Positions 54,936 to 62,438 of a stretch of 64,000 bases of DNA are shown piece after piece. The number at the start of each line of letters is the position of its first letter. The first letter of the stretch is position 1. Position numbers and translations under genes: made by a program. Under the pieces are notes generated by a model that worked only from the letters and a program-made list of their open reading frames with translations, had not been told where the DNA came from and made no database searches. The stretch spans positions 558,001 through 622,000 of the forward strand of contig NZ_JAHXYZ010000002.1 of NCBI RefSeq assembly GCF_019969685.1, written 5' to 3'. Source of the stretch: Microbacterium sp. EST19A. Its GTDB lineage: Bacteria; Actinomycetota; Actinomycetes; Actinomycetales; Microbacteriaceae.

Positions 54936-56027
54936 TCACGACGCCGCGACGTCGCACGTGGGGAGCGAGTCCACGTCGCCGTCGGCCGCGATCACCTCGA
55001 GGGCGTCGAGGGACTCCTCGAGCGTCGCGGTGCGGATCACCTGGAGACCGTCGGGCACGTGCCCCTCGACCTCGTCGCAGTTCGACGCCGGGGCGAGGAA
55101 GTAGTCGGCGCCCGCGTCGCGTGCGCCGTAGAGCTTCTGACGGATGCCGCCGATGGGGCCGACCGTGCCCTCGGCGTCGATCGTCCCGGTGCCGGCGATG
55201 TTCTTCCCGCCGTTCAGCTCACCCTCGGTCAGCGTGTCGATGATGCCGAGCGCGAACATCATCCCGGCGCTCGGCCCGCCGACGTTGTCGAGCTGGAGGG
55301 TGACGTCGACCTCGAAGTCGTAGTCGGTGCGCAGCGTGATGCCGATGAGCCAGGTCGTCACGTCGTTCTCGACGTGCTTCTCGGGTGTCACCTCGACGGT
55401 CTGATGCTCGCCGTCGCGGAGCACGTCGAGCACGACCGGGTCTCCCCCGGCATCCTGGATCGCCTCGCGCAGCTGCGTCGCGGACGTGACGGGGGTGCCG
55501 TCGATCGCGGTGATCACGTCTTCCGCTTCGAGCAGCCCGTCGGCCGGCGCATCGGCGACGGCCTCCTGCACGACCACCTGCGCGCCCGTGTCGTAGCCGA
55601 GCTCGTTCAACGCCGCGGCGGTGGCCTCGTGCTGCGAGTCGACCATCAGCATCGCGTTGCGCTCGTCGCGCTGCTCGGTCGTGACGCCGGCGGGGAACAC
55701 CGAGTCGAGCGGCACGACGGCGCGGGACGAATCCATCCAGGCGAGCGCGAGCTCGAACCAGCTGGGGGTGCGCTCGCGGTTGCCGACCACCTGCACGGTC
55801 GTGAGGTCGAGAGTTCCGGCGGTCTCGAAGGTCTCGGCTCCCTCGACGCTGATCAGCGGGACCGGCTCGCCGTCGGTCCCGGTCGCCGTGCCGAGGGTGT
55901 CGTAGACCGGCCCGGGCCGCTGAATGACGTACGGCGTCGGGAGGAAGGTCAGCACGGCCAGGGCGATGAGCGCGACGATGAGCGCCCAGACTCCCAGTCC
56001 GAGCTTTCCTGACCGCGTTCGATCCAC
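54936..56027 (-). CDS. PDZ domain / Lon-like S16 membrane protease (YlbL family)
   Basis: 363-residue protein with an N-terminal transmembrane anchor (residues about 10-30, V-W-A-L-I-V-A-L-I-A-L-A-V-L), an extracytoplasmic PDZ domain (about 140-230, L-E-A-E-D-V-I-T-A-I-D-G-T-P-V) and a Lon-type S16 protease domain: catalytic Ser in V-G-G-P-S-A-G-M-M (near 252) and Lys in I-R-Q-K-L-Y-G-A (near 297). Both catalytic residues are present. GTG 56027 has GGAGG 5 nt upstream, which sets the start. Located between UPF0182 and DUF2342 genes, the usual actinobacterial neighbours. Confidence 0.92.
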   Translation of the reverse strand: MDRTRSGKLGLGVWALIVALIALAVLTFLPTPYVIQRPGPVYDTLGTATGTDGEPVPLISVEGAETFETAGTLDLTTVQVVGNRERTPSWFELALAWMDSSRAVVPLDSVFPAGVTTEQRDERNAMLMVDSQHEATAAALNELGYDTGAQVVVQEAVADAPADGLLEAEDVITAIDGTPVTSATQLREAIQDAGGDPVVLDVLRDGEHQTVEVTPEKHVENDVTTWLIGITLRTDYDFEVDVTLQLDNVGGPSAGMMFALGIIDTLTEGELNGGKNIAGTGTIDAEGTVGPIGGIRQKLYGARDAGADYFLAPASNCDEVEGHVPDGLQVIRTATLEESLDALEVIAADGDVDSLPTCDVAAS

Positions 56028-56144
56028 AGCATCCTCCGTCGTTCGCGAGCGGCGTACAGCGATCTGCTCGCTTCGGGGACGCGTGCAGAAACCTGTGACT
56101 AGCGTAGATGCCACGGCTATAGGCGTGCTGAGAGGGCGAACGAC

Positions 56145-57554
56145 ATGGCAGACAACGACCCGACACCCGAGGACTTCCAGGAGTTCCTCCGACGGATGCT
56201 CTCGAACCAGGGCGGCGGAGACATCGATCCCGAAGCTCTTCGAGAGGCCATGCAGGGCATGGAGGGCTTCCAGTTCGATCCCGCCATGATGCAGACGATC
56301 ATGTCGCAGCTGCAGGGCGCGTTCGGCGGCGACCCGTGGGAGAACGCGCAGCGGCAGGCCCTGCACATCGCGAACCGCGACGGCCAGGGCGTGACCGACG
56401 GCTCACGCAGCTCGCTCGTCGACTCCTTCACCCTCGCGAACCTCTGGCTGGGCGAGGCCACGACGATCTCCGAACTGGCCGAGGCTCCGACGGCGATGAC
56501 CCGCGGCGAGTGGGTCGAGAAGACGCTGCCGGTGTGGAAGGAGATCGCCGGCCCGGTGTCGACGAGCATCGCCGACGCGCTGACCTCGGCCCTCGACACT
56601 CAGGTCCCCGAGGAGATGCGCAGCGTCGTGCAGGGCGCGGGAAAGCTCATGCGCGGTCTCGGCGGATCGGTCTTCGCCGCCCAGTTCGGCCAGGTGCTCG
56701 GCAACCTGTCGCTCGAAGTGGTCTCCGGCGGCGATGTCGGCATCCCCGTGCTTCCGGCCGGGACGGCAGCGGTGATCCCGCAGAACCTCACCGCCTTCGG
56801 CGAGGGTCTCGAGATCCCCGAGGACCAGATCGCGCTGTATCTCGCGACGCGCGAGCTCGCCTACGCCCGCCTCTACCGTCACGCGAAATGGCTGCACCTG
56901 CACGTGATGGCGCAGATCACCGACTTCGCCCGCGGCGTGAGCGTCGACGTGGATGCGCTCGAAGACGTCGCCAGTCGCCTCGACCCGTCCGACCCCGAGG
57001 AGCTGCGGGCCGCGATCGAGGGCGGCGCACTGCTGCCGGCGCAGACCGAGGCGCAGCGCGAGGCGCTCGAGCGGCTCGAGAACCTCATCGCCACGATCGA
57101 CGGCTGGGTCGACGTGGTCACCGCGCAGGCGACCGCGCGGCTTCCCGACGGCGCCCGCATCGCGGAGGCGGCCCGCCGCCGCCGCGCGGTCGGCGGTCCC
57201 GCGGAAGACGCCCTGGGCGCTCTGGTCGGGCTGAAGCTGCGCCCGCGCCGGATGCGCGAGGCCTCGGCGATGTGGCAGGCGGTGACGGATGCCGTCGGCA
57301 TCGCCGGCCGCGACTCGCTCTGGGACTACCCCGACCTGATGCCGGCGGCCGAGGACATCGACGACCCGAGCGCACTGATCGCCCGCCTGCAGGCCGCGGA
57401 GCGCGGCGAGCAGCCGGTGGCGGACGAGTTCGACGAGGCTCTCGCGCGCCTCCTCGACGGCGACGACTTCTCGGCGGAGGAGCCGGGCGACGGAGACGGC
57501 GGATCGGACGATTCCGACGGGGACGCGACACCGGAAGGCGAACGACCGGTCTGA
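56145..57554 (+). CDS. DUF2342 (zinc-dependent metalloprotease-like) protein, motif altered
   Basis: 469-residue cytoplasmic protein of the DUF2342/zincin-like family. The N-terminal 60 residues are Met/Gln-rich, the middle is helical, and the putative metal-site helix reads TRELAY (residues 235-240) followed by A-R-L-Y-R-H-A-K-W-L, so neither His of an HExxH-type motif is present. The C-terminal 40 residues are acidic and disordered. Divergent from the S16 protease gene, with a 117-bp shared promoter region. Family function unknown; catalysis looks doubtful in this copy. Confidence 0.82.
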   Translation: MADNDPTPEDFQEFLRRMLSNQGGGDIDPEALREAMQGMEGFQFDPAMMQTIMSQLQGAFGGDPWENAQRQALHIANRDGQGVTDGSRSSLVDSFTLANLWLGEATTISELAEAPTAMTRGEWVEKTLPVWKEIAGPVSTSIADALTSALDTQVPEEMRSVVQGAGKLMRGLGGSVFAAQFGQVLGNLSLEVVSGGDVGIPVLPAGTAAVIPQNLTAFGEGLEIPEDQIALYLATRELAYARLYRHAKWLHLHVMAQITDFARGVSVDVDALEDVASRLDPSDPEELRAAIEGGALLPAQTEAQREALERLENLIATIDGWVDVVTAQATARLPDGARIAEAARRRRAVGGPAEDALGALVGLKLRPRRMREASAMWQAVTDAVGIAGRDSLWDYPDLMPAAEDIDDPSALIARLQAAERGEQPVADEFDEALARLLDGDDFSAEEPGDGDGGSDDSDGDATPEGERPV

Positions 57555-57661
57555 GCGAGCGGGCGGGTGACCACTCCTCCCCTGACGGGCCGCCCGCGGA
57601 AGTTGTCCACGGAACCGCCTTCGCGACGCCACAGCCGACGGATCCTGCCCAGAATCGGTGA

Positions 57662-58525
57662 ATGCCGCTGACTCCGCCGACCCTCACCCGATTGGACCCG
57701 GGCGCGCCGCTGCTGTGGCGGGACGGGCACACGCTGCAGCTGGGGACAGACGGTGCACTGCAGATCCCGGCCGATGCGCCGTGGGTCGAGTTGCTCCTGA
57801 GCCGTCTGCTGTCCGGATTCCGGCGCGCATCGTTCGACGTCATCGCGCATGGCACCGGTGCGCCGCGTGAGGAGGCACGGCTGCTGCTCGCCCGCATCCA
57901 GCACCTGCTGATCGACGACCCGGTCGCCATGCCGCCCGCATGGGTCGAGACGATCGGCATCACCGACGGACGCGGCGCCCACCGCGCGAGGGAAACGCTC
58001 GCCGACGAGGGCGTCACGCTCGTCGATCGCGCCGTACGCGGTGCGGTGGGCATCATCCTCGTGCAGGGTTCCGCCGCTGCGCTGCAGTTCGCCCGGTATC
58101 TGCGCGAGGACATACCGCACCTGCCCGTCGCCTTCGAGCCCGGACACGTCACCGTCGGTCCGCTCGTCGTCCCGGGGCACACGCCGTGCCTGTCCTGCCG
58201 TGACGCCGAGGACACGGCCCGCGACCCGGCATGGCCGTTGCTGCATGCGCAGCTGATCGATCGTGAGGCCGGTCCGCTCCGGGCCGCGCAGGTGGCAGAA
58301 GGAGCTCTCCTCGCCGCGCGGCTCCTCGCACTCGGCGACGGCGGCGGTCAGGTCGTCCGGGTCAGCGCGGACGGCTCGCGCGCGTGGCGTGCGGTGACGT
58401 TTCACGAAGGATGCCGGTGCCGCGAGCCGTCGTCCCCATCTCGGCCAGGAACCTCGACGGGGCCCGCTCTCCTCGCCCTGCCGACCGCGACCACGAGATC
58501 TCCAAGGTACGCGCGGCGCGCGTGA
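57662..58525 (+). CDS. ThiF/TOMM cyclodehydratase-like zinc protein
   Basis: 287 residues. It resembles the E1-like/ocin-ThiF proteins of azoline-peptide pathways but lacks a clear nucleotide-binding G-x-G-x-x-G. A four-cysteine zinc site is visible: C-L-S-C (176-179) after P-G-H-T-P, and G-C-R-C (250-253). The motif D-P-A-W-P-L-L-H-A-Q-L (188-198) after the first pair is typical of the family. No precursor peptide, dehydrogenase or YcaO gene is nearby; homologues sit at this same place beside uvrD2 in other actinobacteria, so a housekeeping role is likelier. The last 55 codons overlap the end of the converging helicase gene by 164 bp. ATG 57662 is 6 nt behind CAGAAT. Confidence 0.7.
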   Translation: MPLTPPTLTRLDPGAPLLWRDGHTLQLGTDGALQIPADAPWVELLLSRLLSGFRRASFDVIAHGTGAPREEARLLLARIQHLLIDDPVAMPPAWVETIGITDGRGAHRARETLADEGVTLVDRAVRGAVGIILVQGSAAALQFARYLREDIPHLPVAFEPGHVTVGPLVVPGHTPCLSCRDAEDTARDPAWPLLHAQLIDREAGPLRAAQVAEGALLAARLLALGDGGGQVVRVSADGSRAWRAVTFHEGCRCREPSSPSRPGTSTGPALLALPTATTRSPRYARRA

Positions 58526-60083
58526 CGCCGACGTATGCGAGGCGCCGTTCCTCGTCGACGGCCTCGAAGCTGGTGGCGTACGAGATCGGCAGCGAGCCCT
58601 CCGCCCAGCCCGCGAGGTGCACGTGCGGCCATTCGAGACCTTTCGCGGCGTGCAGGGTCGACAGGGTCACGGTGCGCATCGTCGGCTCGTGCTGGTCCTT
58701 CGCCCGCGCCATCATCGCGTCGCTGAAGCTGCGCAGGTTCGCGTCGGGCCCGGCGTCCTCGGCGAGCCTCAGGATCGCCCGTCGTGCCTCCCAGCCGTCG
58801 CGCTGAGCACCGCCCGCCGCCGGGGGCTCCTCGGTCAGACCGAGTTCTCGCAGCACGCGCTGCACGTTCGGGAGGAATCCCTGCTCCGTCGGAGCCACGG
58901 CCGCCGCGCGCAGGGCCAGGATCGCCTGCCGCACCTCGGGCATCGCGAAGAAGCGCGTTCCGCCGAGCACGGAGGTGGGGATGCCTTCGGCGGCGAGCGC
59001 CTGCTGCAGCACCCCCGACTGCGCGTGGGCCCGGTACAGCACCGCGATCTCGGCCGGCGAGGCGCCGGACGCGATCCGGGCCGAGATCGCCGCCGCGATC
59101 CCTGCGGCCTCCTCGGTCTCGGAGTCGTAGGCGGTCACGGTCGGCGCGTCCGCGGTGAACTGCTCACGCGCCGGCACCAGCTCGAGCGCACCGGGCCGAC
59201 CGTGCATGAGAGCGTTGGCGGCCGTCAGGATCGGGGCCTGAGAGCGGTAGTTCGTCTCGAGGCGCACGACCGTCGCGTCCGGGTGGCGGCGTCCGAACTC
59301 GAGCAGGAACCGCTGCTCGGCACCCGCGAACGAGTAGATCGTCTGGCTCGCATCGCCGACCACGCAGATGTCCTGTCTGTCTCCGAGCCAGAGCTCGAGG
59401 AGGCGGTTCTGCAGGGGCGAGACGTCTTGGAACTCGTCGACCGTGAAGTGCCGGTACTGCTCATGGACGGATGCCGCGACCCGCGGCTCCGCCTCCAGCA
59501 TGCCGGCGCAGGCGAGCAGGACGTCTTCGAAGTCGAGTTGCCGGCGCTCGTCCTTCAGCGTCTCGTAGGCGCGCATCAGCTCCATCAGCTGGCCTGCGTC
59601 GACTCCGGTGACGGTGCGGCCGAGCGCGGCGTGCTGCTCGATCGACAGCATCGAGACCTTGCGCCACTCGATCTCCGAGGCGATGTCGCGGAGCGTGGCG
59701 GTGCTCGGCCGGAGCCGCATCGCGTCGGCCGCCTGTCCCAGCATCCGCACCTTGTTGTCGATGATCGACGGGGCGGGAGAGCCGGCCAGGGTCGGCCAGA
59801 AGAAGTTCAGCTGCGCGAGGGCCGTGGCATGGAAGGTGCGGGCGGCGACTCCCTCGACGCCGAGCGCGCGCAACCGGCCGCGGAGCTCTCCCGCCGCCTT
59901 CGCGGTGAAGGTCACCGCCATCACCCGCGAGGGCGAATACGCGCCGGTGTCGACGCCGTGGGCGATGCGGTGGGTGATCACCCGGGTCTTGCCGGTTCCG
60001 GCGCCGGCGAGCACAGCGACCGGACCGCGCAGCACGGATGCCGCGGCCTGCTGCCGCTCGTCGAGGGCATCGAGTGCGCTCAC
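58362..60083 (-). CDS. UvrD/Rep-family SF1A DNA helicase (UvrD2-like)
   Basis: 573-residue 3'-5' helicase. Walker A AGAGTGKT at residues 26-33, motif II D-E-F-Q-D (near 218), motif III Q-T-I-Y-S-F-A-G-A near 245, motif IV V-R-L-E-T-N-Y-R-S, motif V T-L-S-T-L-H-A-A-K-G-L-E-W near 485 and motif VI V-G-V-T-R-A near 532 are all intact, so it should be active. It ends shortly after motif VI and lacks the C-terminal HRDC and cysteine region of mycobacterial UvrD2. ATG overlaps the nudC stop by 4 nt. Confidence 0.93.
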   Translation of the reverse strand: MSALDALDERQQAAASVLRGPVAVLAGAGTGKTRVITHRIAHGVDTGAYSPSRVMAVTFTAKAAGELRGRLRALGVEGVAARTFHATALAQLNFFWPTLAGSPAPSIIDNKVRMLGQAADAMRLRPSTATLRDIASEIEWRKVSMLSIEQHAALGRTVTGVDAGQLMELMRAYETLKDERRQLDFEDVLLACAGMLEAEPRVAASVHEQYRHFTVDEFQDVSPLQNRLLELWLGDRQDICVVGDASQTIYSFAGAEQRFLLEFGRRHPDATVVRLETNYRSQAPILTAANALMHGRPGALELVPAREQFTADAPTVTAYDSETEEAAGIAAAISARIASGASPAEIAVLYRAHAQSGVLQQALAAEGIPTSVLGGTRFFAMPEVRQAILALRAAAVAPTEQGFLPNVQRVLRELGLTEEPPAAGGAQRDGWEARRAILRLAEDAGPDANLRSFSDAMMARAKDQHEPTMRTVTLSTLHAAKGLEWPHVHLAGWAEGSLPISYATSFEAVDEERRLAYVGVTRAARTLEISWSRSAGRGERAPSRFLAEMGTTARGTGILRETSPHATRASRPR

Positions 60084-60961
60084 TCGCGCCCCTCGTACCA
60101 GTCGACGATCAGAGCACGGGCGATCGACGCGGGCCCGGGAAGACCCACGGGTCCATCGCCGGCGAGCGCCGAGCCGATCTCCTCGCGCGTGAACCAGCGG
60201 ACGTCGACGATCTCCTCACCGTCCGCGAGAGCCTCGGACTCGTCGTCGACGACGGCGCGGAAGCCGATCATGAGCGAGCGCGGGAAGGGCCAGGGCTGCG
60301 AGGAGATGTACCGCAGGGCCGACAGCCGCACGCCGGACTCCTCCTCGATCTCGCGGTGCACGGTCGACTCGAGCGACTCCCCCGCCTCGGTGAATCCGGC
60401 GAAACAGGAGTACATCCGTCCGCCCCAGTTCGCATTCGCGCCGAGAAGCAGCCGCTCGCCGTCGCGGCTCTCGACGGCGACGATCACGGCGGGATCGGTG
60501 CGCGGGAAGTGCTCGCGTCCGCAGACGAGGCAGCGCCGCGACCACCCGGCCTGGCGGAGCTCCGTGCCGCCACCGCACGTCGGACAGAACGAGGCGTCCC
60601 GCAGCCATCCGGCGATCGCGATCGCCTCGACGAGCAGTTCGGACTCGAGCCGGTCGATGCGACCACCGAGGTCGCGCAGTCCGAGCCAGATCTCGTCGGG
60701 CGCCGTGTCGAGGGCATCGTTCTCCGGCGGAGCCGCGGCGAGCAGCAGCACGGTGCCGTCCTGGTCGCGCCCCAGCAGAGCCCAGGTCGCCTCGCCGACA
60801 GCGTCCGCGGAAACCCTCAGGAGCGCGGACTCGACGACCCTGACCCGGCCGTCGCGAACGACGATCGCACGGGTTCCGGGCTCGGATCGCAGACGTTCGA
60901 CGGCACCCGGCTCCTCGCGGAGTTCAGCGGCGCGGTCGAGGGCGGGGGGCTGAAAGGTCAT
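60080..60961 (-). CDS. nudC: NAD(+) diphosphatase / RNA decapping Nudix hydrolase
   Basis: 293 residues. Zinc ribbon cysteines 126, 129, 144 and 147; Nudix box at 189-211 (G-F-x-E-x-G-E ... R-E-x-x-E-E-x-G-V) complete; S-Q-P-W-P-F-P at 221-227 is the NudC signature downstream of the box. Cleaves NADH/NAD to NMNH/NMN and AMP and removes NAD caps from RNA. Forms an operon with the helicase gene (ATGA-type overlap); this pair is conserved with uvrD2 in mycobacteria. Confidence 0.95.
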   Translation of the reverse strand: MTFQPPALDRAAELREEPGAVERLRSEPGTRAIVVRDGRVRVVESALLRVSADAVGEATWALLGRDQDGTVLLLAAAPPENDALDTAPDEIWLGLRDLGGRIDRLESELLVEAIAIAGWLRDASFCPTCGGGTELRQAGWSRRCLVCGREHFPRTDPAVIVAVESRDGERLLLGANANWGGRMYSCFAGFTEAGESLESTVHREIEEESGVRLSALRYISSQPWPFPRSLMIGFRAVVDDESEALADGEEIVDVRWFTREEIGSALAGDGPVGLPGPASIARALIVDWYEGRE

Positions 60962-61013
60962 CGACTCCCTCTCTCACGGGCGTGGCGGAGGCGGGACCGC
61001 CCCGGCGTCGACC

Positions 61014-61019
61014 TACCCT
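61014..61019 (+). promoter_or_regulatory. -10 element (TACCCT) of kinase-fold gene, leaderless
   Basis: TACCCT ends 6 nt before ATG 61026. Confidence 0.4.
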
Positions 61020-61025
61020 AAGGGC

Positions 61026-62438
61026 ATGGGACGCTCTCCTTTCACTCTAGCCGCGGCGGTGACGGCCGCACTGCCCGGCGCAGAGGTCACGGGTGCCCGT
61101 GCTCTGAGCGCAGACGGCGATGGTCGATTCGACTCGGCGGTCGCCTCGCTGGCCGACGGCCGCGAGCTCGCGATCCGCGTGGCCGACGACGAGGACACCG
61201 CGCGTGAACTGTCCGCGGAAGCGCTGGCGCTGCGCGCACTGACGGACGGCGCCCGGGCCATGCTGCCGTTCCAGGCGCCCGAGTACATCGGAGAGACGAC
61301 CGTCGGCAAGGGCCGCGCGCTGGTGACCGAACTGCTCCCCGGCTTCCAGATCGAAGCCTCCCTGGTGCCGGAAGGGCGCGGCGCCGCCGAGTCCATGGGC
61401 GCGGCGATCGCCGCCGTGCACGGGATGCCGACCTCGGTCGTCCGCGGTGCCGGCCTCGTGATGCGCTCCGCCGAGGAGAGCCGGTCCGAGCTGAACCGCC
61501 TGGTCGACTCGGCCGCTTCGACGGGCCGAGTGCCCGCTCGTCTCACCGTGCGCTGGCGGGATGCCGTCGCCGACGACGATCTCTGGCGATTCGAGTCGAC
61601 CGTCGTGCTCGGCGGAGTCCAGGCGACCTCGTTCCTCTTCGCCGACGATCCGGAGCGGGGACCCGAGGTCACCGGTCTCCTCGGCTGGCATGGCCTGTCG
61701 GTCGGAGACCCTGCGATCGACCTCTCCTGGTTGTCGGCCGCACCCGATGCGGCGGGTGACGTCCACGCCGCCTACGCCCGTGCCGTCGATCGCGCTCCGG
61801 ATGCCGGGCTCGAGGTGCGCGCACGACTGCTGGCCGAGCTGGAGTTCGCACGCTGGCTCGTGCACGGCGATTCGATGCGTCGACCCGACATCGTCGATGA
61901 TGCCGCCGCTCTCCTCGAATCCCTCGCCGAGGGCCTGCGCACCGATGATCTCAGCATCATCGCGGCGCGCAGCGAAGGAGTCGACTCGGCCCTCGACGCC
62001 CTGGGCCGCGTTCCGGTCGCCACGTCCGCCGAGGTCGACACGTCGATGCAGACCGACGCCTACAACCCGAACGAGCTGTGGAGCGATGGCGCTTCCGACA
62101 CCGACGCGGATGACGCGGATGACGCTCACGCCGAGACGTCCGCGCCGCCGTGGGCTGCAGAGGGGCGTGACACGTCCGACGCGCAGAGCACCGAAGCGGC
62201 GCACCGGGCGGAGATGCTGAACGTCGAGACCGAGGATCTCTCGGGCGTGGCCGGGCTCTTCGCGGGTACCAACGGTGCGGCCGGCGTCCGCGAGGATTCG
62301 CATCCGCTGACCCCGCGTCCCGTTCAGGCGAAGCCGGCGGATGACGACGCGTCCGACGAGGCCGCCGACGATTCCGAAGAGGCTCAGCGTGCCGCGCGTG
62401 CCGCGCTCCAGCGTTGGAAGAGCTCCTCCTCCGAGTAG
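61026..62438 (+). CDS. Phosphotransferase-fold protein (APH-like) lacking catalytic residues
   Basis: 470 residues. The first 300 follow the aminoglycoside/macrolide phosphotransferase layout: a beta-rich N-lobe (L-A-I-R-V-A-D-D-E-D-T-A), L-V-T-E-L-L-P-G-F hinge near 105, and a C-lobe. The catalytic loop, normally H-G-D-x-x-x-x-N, reads V-L-G-G-V-Q-A-T-S-F near 193, and the D-x-D metal motif is replaced by L-G-W-H-G-L-S-V-G-D-P-A-I-D. It is therefore probably a pseudokinase. Residues 330-470 are acidic and low-complexity. Lies between nudC and the AdnAB-like gene, whose end it overlaps by 55 bp. Function unknown. Confidence 0.75.
   Translation: MGRSPFTLAAAVTAALPGAEVTGARALSADGDGRFDSAVASLADGRELAIRVADDEDTARELSAEALALRALTDGARAMLPFQAPEYIGETTVGKGRALVTELLPGFQIEASLVPEGRGAAESMGAAIAAVHGMPTSVVRGAGLVMRSAEESRSELNRLVDSAASTGRVPARLTVRWRDAVADDDLWRFESTVVLGGVQATSFLFADDPERGPEVTGLLGWHGLSVGDPAIDLSWLSAAPDAAGDVHAAYARAVDRAPDAGLEVRARLLAELEFARWLVHGDSMRRPDIVDDAAALLESLAEGLRTDDLSIIAARSEGVDSALDALGRVPVATSAEVDTSMQTDAYNPNELWSDGASDTDADDADDAHAETSAPPWAAEGRDTSDAQSTEAAHRAEMLNVETEDLSGVAGLFAGTNGAAGVREDSHPLTPRPVQAKPADDDASDEAADDSEEAQRAARAALQRWKSSSSE

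Noticed and set aside
57662..58525. A bacteriocin (TOMM) biosynthesis cluster
   Set aside because: Only the ThiF/cyclodehydratase-like gene is present; there is no precursor peptide, YcaO or dehydrogenase and the neighbours are housekeeping genes.
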